DNA of 64,000 bases, from NCBI RefSeq assembly GCF_029167105.1, contig NZ_JARFML010000020.1:1-64000 (forward strand), written 5' to 3'. The stretch is from Bradyrhizobium yuanmingense. Lineage in GTDB: Bacteria > Pseudomonadota > Alphaproteobacteria > Rhizobiales > Xanthobacteraceae. Below the pieces are notes generated by a model. That model made no database searches and had not been told where the DNA came from. It saw only the letters and a list, made by a program, of their open reading frames with translations. Of the stretch, positions 7,797 through 16,330 are shown piece after piece (position 1 is the first letter of the stretch; each line of letters opens with the position of its first letter). Made by a program: the position numbers and the translations under genes.

Positions 7797-8294
7797 TCAG
7801 CCCTTCCAATGGAGAACAGTAATGAGCGTGAACAGCCGGCGCGAGGTCTCGAAGTCGACCCGCACCTTGCCTTTCAGCCGCTCCTGGAGCGTGCGCGATC
7901 CCTCGTCGTGGATACCGCGGCGGCCCATGTCGATGGCCTCGATCTTGTCCGGGGTCGCGGTGCGGATCGCCTGGTAATAGCTGTCGCAGATCATGAAATA
8001 GTCTTTCACGATCCGCCGGAACGGCGTCAGCGACAAGAGATGCGCGACCACAGGTGTGCCGTCCTCGCGGCGGATGTCGAACATCAGCCGGTTGCCGGTG
8101 ATGCCGATATGCAGCGTGAACGGGCCCTTTCCTTCCGCACCCTCGGGCGCGAACAGGTTCTGCTCGATCAGATCGTAGATCGCGATCGCCCGCTCGTGCT
8201 CGATGTCGGGCCCGGAACGGCCGATGGATTCCTCGTCGAGCGTGACGCCGACGATGCGATTGGTCGAGTCGTCCTGTGCGGGCGGCTTGGTCAT
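7797..8294 (-). CDS. UPF0262 family protein
   Basis: A 165-residue protein of unknown function conserved next to hisD in alphaproteobacteria. The start at 8294 gives MTKPPAQDDSTNRIVGVTLD and overlaps the hisD stop as ATGA, indicating translational coupling; an in-frame extension upstream would run into hisD. Conserved blocks visible are ERAIAIYDLIEQN, FTLHIGITGNRLMFDI and the C-terminal SRRLFTLITVLHW. No catalytic motif is evident. Confidence 0.9.
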   Translation of the reverse strand: MTKPPAQDDSTNRIVGVTLDEESIGRSGPDIEHERAIAIYDLIEQNLFAPEGAEGKGPFTLHIGITGNRLMFDIRREDGTPVVAHLLSLTPFRRIVKDYFMICDSYYQAIRTATPDKIEAIDMGRRGIHDEGSRTLQERLKGKVRVDFETSRRLFTLITVLHWKG

Positions 8295-9586
8295 GACAGA
8301 TTGAGGCGCAATCCAATCGAGCGCGAATGGGCGTCCAGCCCCTCCGCCTTGCCGAGCGTCATCGCGGCGGGACCCAGCGCACGCAATTGGTCGGGCCCGC
8401 ATTTCAGGATCGAGGTGCGCTTCATGAAGTCGTGCACCGACAGGCCTGAGGAAAACCGTGCCGAGCGCGCCGTCGGCAGCACGTGGTTGGAGCCGCCGAC
8501 GTAATCGCCGATCGCTTCGGGCGTGTGCGGTCCGAGGAACACCGCGCCGGCATTGCGGATCTTCGCAGCGAGCGCGTCGGGATCGACGGTCATGATCTCG
8601 AGATGCTCGGCCGCGATGGCGTCCGCGAGCGGGATGGCCTCGCCCAGGTTCTTCACCATGATGACGGCGCCGAAATCTGCCCAGGAGGCGCTGGCGATCG
8701 CGGCGCGCGGCAGCGTCTTCAGCTGCGCCTCCACCGCCTTTTCGACCTCGGCGGCGAGGCGCGCCGAGTCCGTGATCAGGATCGACTGCGCGCTGGAATC
8801 GTGCTCGGCCTGCGCCAAGAGGTCGGCGGCGATCCAGTCGGCATTGCCGGTGTCGTCGGCAATGACGAGCACCTCCGAGGGGCCGGCGATCATGTCGATG
8901 CCGACCTTACCGAACACCAGCCGTTTGGCGGCGGCGACATAGGCATTGCCCGGGCCGACGATCTTGGCGACAGGCGCGATGGTGGCGGTGCCATGCGCGA
9001 GCGCGGCGACGGCCTGCGCACCGCCGACACGATAGATCTCGGTGACGCCGCCGAGATGGGCGGCCGCCAGCACCAGCGGATTGAGCTTGCCGTCCGGCGA
9101 GGGCACCACCATCACGAGGCGCGACACGCCGGCGACTTTCGCCGGCACGGCATTCATCAGCACCGATGACGGATAGGCGGCCGTGCCGCCGGGGACGTAG
9201 AGGCCGGCGGATTCGATCGCGGTGTAGCGCCAGCCGAGCTCGACGCCGAGGGAATCGGTGAAGCGCTCGTCTTTCGGCAGCTGGCGGCGGTGATAGGTCT
9301 CGATACGGTCGCGCGCGAGCTCGAGCGCATCCAGCGTCGCAGGCTCGCATGCCTTCACGGCGGCCTCGATCTCTGCGGCGGAGACGCGCAAGGAGGATGC
9401 ATCCAGCTTCAGGCGGTCGAACTTGGCCGTCGCCTCGAGCAAGGCGGCATCGCCACGCTTGGCCACGTCGTCGACGATCTCGCGCGCGGCGGCCTCGACG
9501 TCGGCCGACGCCTCGCGCTTGGCGGCGAGGAAGGCGGCAAATCGCTGGTCGAAATCGGCGCTGCTGCGGTCGAGGCGAACGGGCAT
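8291..9586 (-). CDS. hisD: Histidinol dehydrogenase
   Basis: A 431-residue cytosolic enzyme that oxidises L-histidinol to L-histidine in two NAD+-dependent steps, the last reactions of histidine synthesis; it uses one zinc per subunit. Diagnostic blocks are VPGGTAAYPSS, VGGAQAVAALA, VGPGNAYVAAAKR, MIAGPSEVLVIAD, AEHDSSAQ, AAEHLEIM and GGSNHVLPT. The ATG at 9586 begins MPVRLDRSSADFD, the usual N-terminus; a longer frame upstream adds proline/lysine-rich residues not seen in the family. Its stop overlaps the UPF0262 start. Confidence 0.97.
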   Translation of the reverse strand: MPVRLDRSSADFDQRFAAFLAAKREASADVEAAAREIVDDVAKRGDAALLEATAKFDRLKLDASSLRVSAAEIEAAVKACEPATLDALELARDRIETYHRRQLPKDERFTDSLGVELGWRYTAIESAGLYVPGGTAAYPSSVLMNAVPAKVAGVSRLVMVVPSPDGKLNPLVLAAAHLGGVTEIYRVGGAQAVAALAHGTATIAPVAKIVGPGNAYVAAAKRLVFGKVGIDMIAGPSEVLVIADDTGNADWIAADLLAQAEHDSSAQSILITDSARLAAEVEKAVEAQLKTLPRAAIASASWADFGAVIMVKNLGEAIPLADAIAAEHLEIMTVDPDALAAKIRNAGAVFLGPHTPEAIGDYVGGSNHVLPTARSARFSSGLSVHDFMKRTSILKCGPDQLRALGPAAMTLGKAEGLDAHSRSIGLRLNLS

Positions 9587-9731
9587 GTTTCGCTTGGCTT
9601 CCGGCTGGTCTTGAGGGGCGGATCGGCGCACCAGGTCCCCTGCTCAATGGCGCGGCGGGGAAGCTGCGTCAACCCTCGGCAGCTGCCATCCCAGCCAGGG
9701 CCGGAGCCCATTCGGCTGGTATACGGCCGCT

Positions 9732-10175
9732 TCACCCCTCCCCCTCGAGTCCCGTGCCCAGCGTGTCGGCGCCGAGGTCGGTCAGCTCGCATTCCAGGCA
9801 CTCGACGTCCAGGCGGATGGCGCCGCCCTGGGCGAACAAAAGCAGGGCGCTGCCTCCGGGCTCCTCGGCGCGGCCGTCCTGGGGGTGAAATTCAATGCCG
9901 ACGAGATCCAGGATCTTGTCCGGCGCGGCGAGGTCGATGTTGCGCGACTTGCAGGCGAGCACACGGTCGAAACGGAGCGCTGCGACCAGCCGGCGCGGCT
10001 CGGTCTCGCCCGCCAAGGTCTGCTCCCAGTCCAGCCGGCTCATTCCGACCACAAGCCGCTTCTCGCCCTGCCGCCAGATGATGTCGGACGCCTGGACCCG
10101 GGCGTCCTGGACATGGGTCGAGATCACGGCGAGGTCGTCGGCGTCGAGCGCGATCAGTTTGAGCTGGGGCGACAT
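9732..10175 (-). CDS. DUF2948 family protein
   Basis: A 147-residue protein of unknown function. MSPQLKLIALDADDLAVIST is the usual start, followed by RLVVGMSRLDWE and RRLVAALRFDRV. It typically lies upstream of hisD in Bradyrhizobium-like genomes, as here (145 bases before hisD). The chosen start is preceded by AAGGAG; an in-frame ATG 20 codons upstream lacks a ribosome binding site. No catalytic or binding motif is visible. Confidence 0.85.
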   Translation of the reverse strand: MSPQLKLIALDADDLAVISTHVQDARVQASDIIWRQGEKRLVVGMSRLDWEQTLAGETEPRRLVAALRFDRVLACKSRNIDLAAPDKILDLVGIEFHPQDGRAEEPGGSALLLFAQGGAIRLDVECLECELTDLGADTLGTGLEGEG

Positions 10176-10252
10176 CGCCGCGCCTCTCCTTGAGTGGACG
10201 GGGCTCAACGCGCACGAGCCCCGAAATTTCCGCACAAGTTAAGCCCTGGCCC

Positions 10253-10275
10253 GGCTCGCCGCTACGCGGCGAGCC
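10253..10275. repeat. Perfect 10-bp hairpin after the alpha/beta hydrolase
   Basis: GGCTCGCCGC (10253-10262), loop TAC, GCGGCGAGCC (10266-10275). No T-run follows on either strand, so it may be a dispersed palindrome or a hairpin stabilising the 3' end of the minus-strand hydrolase transcript rather than a classical terminator. Confidence 0.45.
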
Positions 10276-10315
10276 ACCCTTTCCCACAACAAGGGAGGGT
10301 TAGAGTCGTGAAACC

Positions 10316-11140
10316 TCACTCCCTGAAGAACGCCAGGAGATCCGCGTTGATCGTCTCGGCATGCGTGGTCGGCATGCCGTGGGGGAATCCCTTGTAGGTC
10401 TTCAGGATGCCTTTCTTGAGCAGCTTGGCCGAGAGCGGCGCCGAATCCGCGTATGGCACGATCTGGTCGTCGTCGCCATGCATCACCAGAACCGGCACGT
10501 TGATCTTCTTCAGATCCTCGGTGAAATCGGTTTGCGAGAACGCGACGATGCCGTCGTAATGCGCTTTCGCGCCACCCATCATGCCCTGGCGCCACCAGTT
10601 CTCGATCACGGCTTCCAGCGGTTTTGCGCCGGGGCGGTTGTAGCCGTAGAACGGGCCGGCGGCGATGTCGCGGTAGAAGGCCGAACGGCCGGCGGCGAGC
10701 TGGGCCTGGAAATGGTCGAACACGCTTCTGGGCAGGCCGCCGGGATTGGCCGCTGTCTGCACCATCAGCGGCGGCACCGCCGAGAGGATCGCGGCCTTCG
10801 CGACGCGGCTCTCGCCGTGACGGGCGATGTAGTGCACGACCTCGCCGCCGCCGGTGGAATGGCCGACATGGAGGGCGTTCTTGAGGTCGAGATGCGCGGT
10901 GAGCGCGGCGAGATCGTCGGCATAATGATCCATGTCGTGGCCGTCGGCGACCTGCGCCGAACGGCCGTGGCCGCGGCGGTCATGGGCGATGACGCGATAG
11001 CCGCGCGTGACGAAGTACATCATCTGCGCGTCCCAATCGTCCGAGGACAGCGGCCAGCCATGGCTGAACACGATCGGCTGGCCCGAGCCCCAGTCCTTGT
11101 AGAAGATCTCGACGCCGTCTTTGGTGGTGATGGTGGGCAT
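10316..11140 (-). CDS. Alpha/beta hydrolase, non-haem chloroperoxidase/arylesterase type
   Basis: A 274-residue alpha/beta hydrolase. GHSTGGG places the nucleophile at Ser95, HGDDDQIVP gives the acid Asp225, and FPHGMPTTH holds the catalytic His (254). SHGWPLSSDDW near residue 27 supplies the oxyanion hole, and DRRGHGRS follows; together they match cofactor-free haloperoxidase/arylesterases, which in the cell are mostly esterases or perhydrolases. The ATG at 11140 has AAAGGAG upstream; an in-frame ATG 6 codons earlier has none. The natural substrate is unknown. Confidence 0.9.
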   Translation of the reverse strand: MPTITTKDGVEIFYKDWGSGQPIVFSHGWPLSSDDWDAQMMYFVTRGYRVIAHDRRGHGRSAQVADGHDMDHYADDLAALTAHLDLKNALHVGHSTGGGEVVHYIARHGESRVAKAAILSAVPPLMVQTAANPGGLPRSVFDHFQAQLAAGRSAFYRDIAAGPFYGYNRPGAKPLEAVIENWWRQGMMGGAKAHYDGIVAFSQTDFTEDLKKINVPVLVMHGDDDQIVPYADSAPLSAKLLKKGILKTYKGFPHGMPTTHAETINADLLAFFRE

Positions 11141-11165
11141 GGTGGGGGCTCCTTTCAATGAGAGA

Positions 11166-11281
11166 CGTCATTCCGGGACGCGCGTCAGCGCGAACCCGGA
11201 ATCTGGAGATTGTTAAAACGAGATTCTCAGGGTGCGCGATTGCGCACCTGAGTTCATCGCTGCGCGATGCCCGGAATGACG
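11166..11281. repeat. Dispersed palindromic repeat (cgtcattccggg type)
   Basis: Starts CGTCATTCCGGG at 11166 and ends CCCGGAATGACG at 11281, a 12-bp terminal inverted repeat enclosing further dyads (GGTGCGCGATTGCGCACC). I recall this kind of element as common between genes in Bradyrhizobium. Confidence 0.7.
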
Positions 11282-11292
11282 AGAGGGGCGAA

Positions 11293-11802
11293 TCAGGCAA
11301 ACGCCAGGGGCTTGTAGCGGCGCCAGGCGCCGATGGTCAGCACGACGAAAAACACCAGCACGATGCCCTGCACCACGGCGAACACCGGCCCCGATGGCGG
11401 CGCCGGCGGCACGGCGGGCGCGAGCGCGGCAAGCGCGGGCACCTTGAGGAACGACTGGATCACCAGCACGAAGACGTTGAAATAGAGCGAGATCATCGCG
11501 GTGACGATGTAGACCGGACGCCAGACGCCGGCGAGCTTCATGCCGTAGAGCGCGAAACAGGCGATCGCGAGCAGCACCAGCGAGATGATGCCGATGATGT
11601 GCGAGGGCAGCAGCTCCTTGAATGGAAACAGGAAGCCGGTGGCGCTGGTGAGGATGGTGAACAGCAGGAAGACCGCAGTGAGGCCTGGCATCGACTTCGA
11701 TCCGAGCAGGCCGAACATCACGACGAGCCCGGCGACGATGGCAATCAGGCTGATGATGACATGGATCAGCGTAAGGGCGGGCAGGCTTAGGCCAAGCACC
11801 AT
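11293..11802 (-). CDS. Hypothetical multi-pass membrane protein
   Basis: A 169-residue integral membrane protein with about five hydrophobic helices (roughly 7-30, 41-60, 67-88, 95-117, 138-160). Between the last two is an alanine/proline-rich loop (LAPAVPPAPPSG). The first helix contains a histidine (LTLIHVIIS), and LLPSHIIGI follows the second helix. I cannot assign a function; histidines at helix starts could bind haem but no clear pattern shows it. The GTG-free ATG start at 11802 has GGAGAG upstream. Confidence 0.75.
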   Translation of the reverse strand: MVLGLSLPALTLIHVIISLIAIVAGLVVMFGLLGSKSMPGLTAVFLLFTILTSATGFLFPFKELLPSHIIGIISLVLLAIACFALYGMKLAGVWRPVYIVTAMISLYFNVFVLVIQSFLKVPALAALAPAVPPAPPSGPVFAVVQGIVLVFFVVLTIGAWRRYKPLAFA

Positions 11803-12008
11803 GACATCTCTCCTACTCTCCGCGTTGAGGTGACGAGAATAGTATTGCGGTCCTCATCGGATTACCACCTGCCTTGTCGTCACATGCATGAGCGCAGCCA
11901 TGCGCTGTCGTGCGAAATCGAAAAACGCATGGCTGAACTTTTTGCAGCGCTGTCACAAACGGCGGCAGTTTGATGCTTGCAGGATTCAACGAAAGTTGAA
12001 TCGATCTC

Positions 12009-12317
12009 TCACACGTCCTTGGTGTCGAAGATCAGGATGTCGGCGCCGCCGCTGGCGAATTTCGGCACGTCGGCGCCGGTCGCCTTGCCTTCCTCGCTGC
12101 CAAAGGCGGCCTGAATGTCCGCGACGCTGTCGAAGGTGAGAATGGCGACGAGGTGGATTCCGGAAGGACCTGCGGGAGATGCGACCGGCCCTTTGCTGAC
12201 GGCGTAGTTCTTCAGGCCGGGAAGCTTCTTGGCGAGCGGGATGTGCGTCTCGGCATAGTACTTGTCGAACGCGGCGGCATCCTTGGGTGTCTTGTACAGC
12301 ACGACGATTTCAGCCAT
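12009..12317 (-). CDS. EthD family protein
   Basis: A 102-residue dimeric alpha-beta-barrel protein of the EthD family. MAEIVVLYKTPKDAAAFDKY followed by YYAETHIPLAKKLPGLKNY is the family signature. EthD is required for ether degradation by the Eth P450 system in Rhodococcus, but most members have no known substrate, and no ethABC genes are here. The ATG at 12317 has GGGAGGA upstream; longer in-frame starts add unrelated sequence. It is a stand-alone gene between a membrane protein and the reductase-like fusion. Confidence 0.88.
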   Translation of the reverse strand: MAEIVVLYKTPKDAAAFDKYYAETHIPLAKKLPGLKNYAVSKGPVASPAGPSGIHLVAILTFDSVADIQAAFGSEEGKATGADVPKFASGGADILIFDTKDV

Positions 12318-12440
12318 TTGGTCCTCCCGTTGAATCCTTGTTTGTTCGCGCGCGATTGGCCTCGCGACGAGGGGATAGTCTGTAGTTGTCGGCAAGATGG
12401 CAAGCCGGATTCGGCTTGCCATTGCCTGTCCTGTGCTTGC

Positions 12441-14147
12441 CTAAAGCGCCGGTTTTGCGGCGTCGCCGAGATAGCCGTGCAGGGAGGCCACGACCTGCGC
12501 GCCCTCGCCGATGGCGCCGCCGACGCGCTTGACCGAGCCGGAGCGGACGTCGCCAACGGCGTAGACGCCGGGCACGGAGGTCTCGAGCGGCGCGACCAGC
12601 TTGCCCTGGTTCTGCTCCGACTGCGCGCCAGTGACGACGAAGCCGCCGCGATCGAGCGTCACGCCGCAGCCGTCGAGCCAGGACGTGGCGGGATCGGCGC
12701 CGACGAACAGGAAGAGATTGCGAATGTCGGCCGAATCCTCGTCATCCGACAGCCGGCTCTTCCAGCGGATGCGCCGCAGTAGCGAGGCCTCGTCGCCCTC
12801 GAGCGCGGTGATCTCGGTGTTGAACATCAATTCGATGTTCGGGGTCGCTTCGATGCGCTCGATGAGATAGCGCGACATGCTGGCGCCCAAGCCGCCGCCG
12901 CGGATGATCATCAGCACGCGTTTGGCGTGGCCCGACAGGAACACCGCGGCCTGACCGGCCGAATTGCCGGCGCCGACCAGCGCCACCTCCTCGCCGGCGC
13001 AGAGCCGTGCCTCCACGGGCGATGCCCAGTACCAGACGCCGCGGCCCTCGAACTTGTCGAGGTTGGCGATGTCGGGACGGCGATAGCGCGCGCCGCTGGC
13101 GACCACCACCGAACGGGAGCGCAATGTCTCGCCGCAATCCAGCGCCAGCGCGAAGGTGCCGTTGACGCGCGAGCAATCCAGCGAGCTCACCGACATCGGA
13201 ATCATGATGTCGGCGCCGAACTTCTGCGCCTGGGTGAAGGCGCGCCCAGCCAGCGCCTGGCCGGAGATGCCGGTCGGGAAGCCCAGATAGTTTTCGATGC
13301 GCGCGCTGGCGCCGGCCTGGCCGCCGAAGGCGCGGGTGTCGACGACCGCGACCGAGAGACCTTCGGACGCCGCATAGACCGCGGTGGCGAGCCCCGCCGG
13401 TCCGCAGCCGACGATGGCGACATCGTAGATGCGGTTGTCCTTGGCCCCGCCGATCATGCCGATGGCGCGGCCGAGCTCGGTCTCGCTGGGATTGCGCAGC
13501 ACCGTGCCGCCGGCCGTGACGACGAGCGGCCAATCCTCCGGCTTCGGCGAATAGCGCGCGATCAGTTCGGCGGCGTCATGCTCGCTCTCGGGATCGAGCA
13601 GATGATGCGGCTGGCCATTGCGGGTGAGAAAGCCCTGCAGGCGCACCACGCCGGCGGAGTTCGACGGCCCGATCAGCACGGGGCCGCCGATGCCGTCCTG
13701 GATCAGATTGACCCGACGCAGGATCAGCGCGCGCATGATGCGCTCGCCAAGCTCGGCTTCGGCCACCAGCAGCGCGCGCAGCCGCTCCGGCGGGACGAGC
13801 AGCACCTCGACATCGCCTTCGGCGCGGCCGTCGACCAGGGCCGGCCTGCCCGAGAGCTGGCCGAGCTCGGCCAGAAATTGCCCCGGCCCCTGATCGATCA
13901 CCGGCGTGACGTGACCGAGACCGTCGCGCTGGGTGATGGCGACGTGGCCCGCCAGCACCACGAACATGCCGGGCCCGGGCTTGCCGGTCTCGAACAGCAA
14001 CTCGCCGTCGGCATAGGTGCGGATTTCGCCGAAGTGCCTGATCCGTTCGATCTCGGCGGGGGTCAGCGCCGGAAAGGTCTGCTCGGGGCGGGTGAACCGC
14101 ATCAGCTGCGCATCACGATCGGTTCGTTGTGTGTCGTCCTGCCCCAT
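12441..14147 (-). CDS. Cyclic-nucleotide-binding domain fused to thioredoxin-reductase-like flavoprotein
   Basis: A 568-residue fusion. Residues about 23-150 form a cyclic-nucleotide-binding-like domain (YADGELLFETGKPGPGMFVV, LAELGQLSGRPALVDG). A linker with a small glutaredoxin-like region (about 165-235) leads to a two-dinucleotide-fold flavoprotein: FAD site GCGPAG at 247-252, NAD(P) site GAGNSA at 392-397, and C-terminal FAD contact GDVRSG near 532. In thioredoxin reductase a CxxC lies before the NADPH domain; here that stretch reads WYWASPVEA, so the redox disulfide is missing. It is therefore likely a diaphorase or ferredoxin/flavodoxin-type reductase gated by a nucleotide. ATG 14147 is chosen over an upstream GTG. 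Confidence 0.88.
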   Translation of the reverse strand: MGQDDTQRTDRDAQLMRFTRPEQTFPALTPAEIERIRHFGEIRTYADGELLFETGKPGPGMFVVLAGHVAITQRDGLGHVTPVIDQGPGQFLAELGQLSGRPALVDGRAEGDVEVLLVPPERLRALLVAEAELGERIMRALILRRVNLIQDGIGGPVLIGPSNSAGVVRLQGFLTRNGQPHHLLDPESEHDAAELIARYSPKPEDWPLVVTAGGTVLRNPSETELGRAIGMIGGAKDNRIYDVAIVGCGPAGLATAVYAASEGLSVAVVDTRAFGGQAGASARIENYLGFPTGISGQALAGRAFTQAQKFGADIMIPMSVSSLDCSRVNGTFALALDCGETLRSRSVVVASGARYRRPDIANLDKFEGRGVWYWASPVEARLCAGEEVALVGAGNSAGQAAVFLSGHAKRVLMIIRGGGLGASMSRYLIERIEATPNIELMFNTEITALEGDEASLLRRIRWKSRLSDDEDSADIRNLFLFVGADPATSWLDGCGVTLDRGGFVVTGAQSEQNQGKLVAPLETSVPGVYAVGDVRSGSVKRVGGAIGEGAQVVASLHGYLGDAAKPAL

Positions 14148-14186
14148 GGCCACTGCCTGCACTCCAAAATTTCCAGCCGCCGGCGT

Positions 14187-14375
14187 TCAACGAGAGGTCT
14201 TGCCGGCGGCCCCCTCATTTAGGGAACCATCGTCGTTCTGCGAGGGGTCGGTGATTGTGGCGCGTTCGCGCGCCTGAAGTTTCCGCCGCTTCAGGTTTTC
14301 GCGCAGCGCCGATTTCAGCCGGTCGTCCCGGGACGCCCTCGCCTGTCTCACGCTCTTGTCAGTCTCGTCGGCCAT
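14187..14375 (-). CDS. Small conserved charged protein
   Basis: A 62-residue, strongly basic-acidic protein: MADETDKSVRQARASRDDRL then SALRENLKRRKLQARER, ending with a disordered acidic/Gly-rich tail. The central part would form an amphipathic helix. I recall proteins of this appearance as conserved hypotheticals in Bradyrhizobium, but have no function to offer. The start at 14375 was chosen because upstream in-frame codons are unlike coding sequence. It precedes the reductase-like fusion on the same strand by 39 bases and may share its transcript. Confidence 0.6.
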   Translation of the reverse strand: MADETDKSVRQARASRDDRLKSALRENLKRRKLQARERATITDPSQNDDGSLNEGAAGKTSR

Positions 14376-14688
14376 CGCGGCTCCGTCCAGCAACCGGCAG
14401 CAGGATGCCATCGAAGTGTGGCAGCTCAAGAGGCAACGCGATACGCCCATGTGAAACGCGAGATGGATCGAATCCGAACTCCAGGCCAACTGACCAGTTG
14501 GGCAGGAATATCAGACCCCGATCGGCGCGAACTCGGCCGGTTTGGGCGAAAACGGGCATTTTGGCGCCGATATCGGCCCGATTTTCTCGTTTTGGTCGGG
14601 CTGGCAAGCTTGCACAGGAGGGGGGCTTGTGGCAGATATCGGCCCGCTTGGTAGGCCCCTCGGGCGGCCGATTCTTGTCCCAGCACAT
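14376..14688. other. Gene-free stretch upstream of tRNA-Thr
   Basis: About 310 bases with no gene visible. The block GATATCGGCCCG appears twice (near 14569 and 14635) as a short direct repeat. The tRNA-Thr promoter must lie here but I cannot point to clear -35/-10 boxes. Confidence 0.4.
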
Positions 14689-14763
14689 GCTGCCGTAGCT
14701 CAGTGGTAGAGCACTCCATTGGTAATGGAGAGGTCGACAGTTCAATCCTGTCTGGCAGCACCA
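14689..14763 (+). tRNA. tRNA-Thr (GGT)
   Basis: Begins GCTGCCG, which pairs with TGGCAGC at the 3' end; D-arm AGCTCAGTGGTAGAGC; anticodon stem CTCCA/TGGAG with loop TTGGTAA giving anticodon GGT; T-arm GTTCAATCC. The CCA end is encoded (14761-14763). No element is inserted at this tRNA. Confidence 0.97.
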
Positions 14764-14857
14764 GCTTTCCTCACCGACGCGAGCCGCGTTGAACCAAGCC
14801 TTGTTGAAATATGCCTTGCGCCTGGCCGGCGCGCCCGCAACAGCCACGGATGCGATC

Positions 14858-15208
14858 GTGATCACACGTTCCCTGCCCTATGAAGGACTGCTCCACGAGA
14901 TCGTCGAGCATAATGGCGTGCTCTATCTCGGCGGCATCGTCCCTGAAGATGCCGGCCTCGACATGGCCGGCCAGGCCGAGGACGTGCTGCGCCAGTTGAA
15001 GACCCTGCTCGAGGGGGCCGGCTCCGATCTGTCCTGCGTTCTGCAAGTGACGATCTTCGTGGCCGACCTCACTGAGAAGGCTGCGTTCAACCAGGTGTGG
15101 AAGCGCTATTTCACCGCGGAGCATCTGCCGGCGCGGGCCGCGATCGGCGTTGCGGATCTCGGCCCGGGCGTCAAGCTGGAGCTGACGGCGATCGCCGCGC
15201 GCCGCTGA
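14858..15208 (+). CDS. RidA/YjgF family protein
   Basis: A 116-residue Rid-family protein; these are trimers, and the best known members hydrolyse reactive enamine/imine intermediates. Visible family features are NGVLYLGGIVPED, LKTLLEGAGSDLSCVLQVTI, and ARAAIGVADLGPGVKLELTA. The arginine that binds the carboxylate in true RidA (around LP.RA) may be supplied by LPARAAIG. The GTG at 14858 begins at the usual N-terminus; an upstream TTG at 14789 would give an atypical 23-residue extension close to the tRNA. Subgroup and substrate are unknown. Confidence 0.85.
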   Translation: MITRSLPYEGLLHEIVEHNGVLYLGGIVPEDAGLDMAGQAEDVLRQLKTLLEGAGSDLSCVLQVTIFVADLTEKAAFNQVWKRYFTAEHLPARAAIGVADLGPGVKLELTAIAARR

Positions 15209-15315
15209 TCCTCGAGCGACGGGCGAGAAGAGCAAGTTCGGTCGTTTCGACAGTCTTCCACACATGGCTCAGCATTCTCGCGGCCCGAAACGCCCGAGTT
15301 TTGCTCGTTTCCTGT

Positions 15316-15850
15316 CCCTCTTCTATGAAGAGGGCGCAGGGAAGGCCGGGTGCCGGCTGGCACCCACGGTCCACTGTGCGAAAGCACACGCACAAAACTG
15401 CACAGCGGCATACAGGTGAAGCCCAACACACGGCCTTCCCTGCGCAGTGGTTTGACGGCTTATGCCTGCTCTCCCCGGAGCCGAGTTCCTTCTGGCCTCC
15501 GTCACCTCGCGAATTGACGATGCTTCCAGGCCCGGTCGAGCCCAAAAGCATCTCCGCAAGGCTTGACCGTAGCAACGACGGTCAGGACCACACGGTTTTG
15601 CCGTACGCAGCTTCCGGCTCCGCCAAGAGGCTCGCCGGATGTTGGCGCCGTTCGTCAGCACGCTGCCTAAGACCTCACGAGGTTCATCTCGCCCTGGTCC
15701 GCCGCCCGTGCCCGACGCAGCCGCGTCCACCGCACCCCGACCCACGTTCGTGACGACGTACGATCGCCCCTCTCCTTGGGCCGGGATGTGCGATGGATAC
15801 TGCAATTCCGAATTTCGGTAAAGTGGAATATTTTTGCGGACGAGGGTTGA
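15316..15850. repeat. About 0.5-kb structured Bradyrhizobium-type repeat block
   Basis: A gene-free block. It opens with a perfect hairpin CCCTCTTC-TAT-GAAGAGGG (15316-15334), then GCGCAGGGAAGGCC (15334-15347), whose exact inverse lies at 15432-15445. The core continues through CAGTGGTTTGACGGCTTATG. I recall near-identical blocks in many copies in Bradyrhizobium genomes. Open frames across it run on both strands and look like artefacts of composition. The whole stretch 15209-15997 holds no other gene that I can see. Confidence 0.6.
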
Positions 15851-15997
15851 CGGGGGTACGGGGTGTTTTGCCCGACGGGACAGAAGCGTTGCGATCGATG
15901 CGGCCCGCGCCTGTTCGAAAGATGCGGTCACACGGCACGTTGACCCCTCGTTTCATGGTGATAGTCTTTTCGCTCGCACCCTGTCCGGGAGGACACA

Positions 15998-16201
15998 ATG
16001 GGATGGTTCGACCGCCTGTTTGGACGATTGTCGGAACCGACGACCCCTCTCTTTGCGAGATTTCGGCGGAAATCGAAGGCACCGACGGATCCTGATCTTC
16101 TGAAAATCGCCAAGGATCGGAAGGGGCACGTTTCCCGCCGAGCCGTGAGGGACGAGTATAATCGGCTGGTCCTGGAGAAGTACGCGCACGACAAGTCGTG
16201 A
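15998..16201 (+). CDS. Small basic hypothetical protein
   Basis: A 67-residue basic protein with an amphipathic N-terminus (MGWFDRLFGRLSEP) and a charged helical C-terminal half (VSRRAVRDEYNRLVLEKYAH). A strong GGGAGG ribosome binding site lies about 8 bases before the ATG, which is why I accept this short gene. I do not recognise the family. The N-terminal WFDRLFGRL could associate with a membrane surface. It stands alone between two repeat blocks. Confidence 0.55.
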   Translation: MGWFDRLFGRLSEPTTPLFARFRRKSKAPTDPDLLKIAKDRKGHVSRRAVRDEYNRLVLEKYAHDKS

Positions 16202-16233
16202 TCGCCAGGATCCGTCGAGGATCTCGGGTGCCC

Positions 16234-16320
16234 GTAGGATGGGGAGAGCGGAGCGAAACCCATCGGCTGCTTTCCAGCGACGAAACATGATGGGTTTCGC
16301 TACGCTCTACCCATCCTACG
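16234..16320. repeat. Dispersed inverted repeat (gtaggatggg type)
   Basis: GTAGGATGGGGAGAGCG at 16234 and CGCTCTACCCATCCTAC at 16320 form long inverted arms, with a second inner pair (GAAACCCATC / GATGGGTTTC). A related copy lies at 18323-18415. Confidence 0.7.
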
Positions 16321-16330
16321 CACTGCACCA

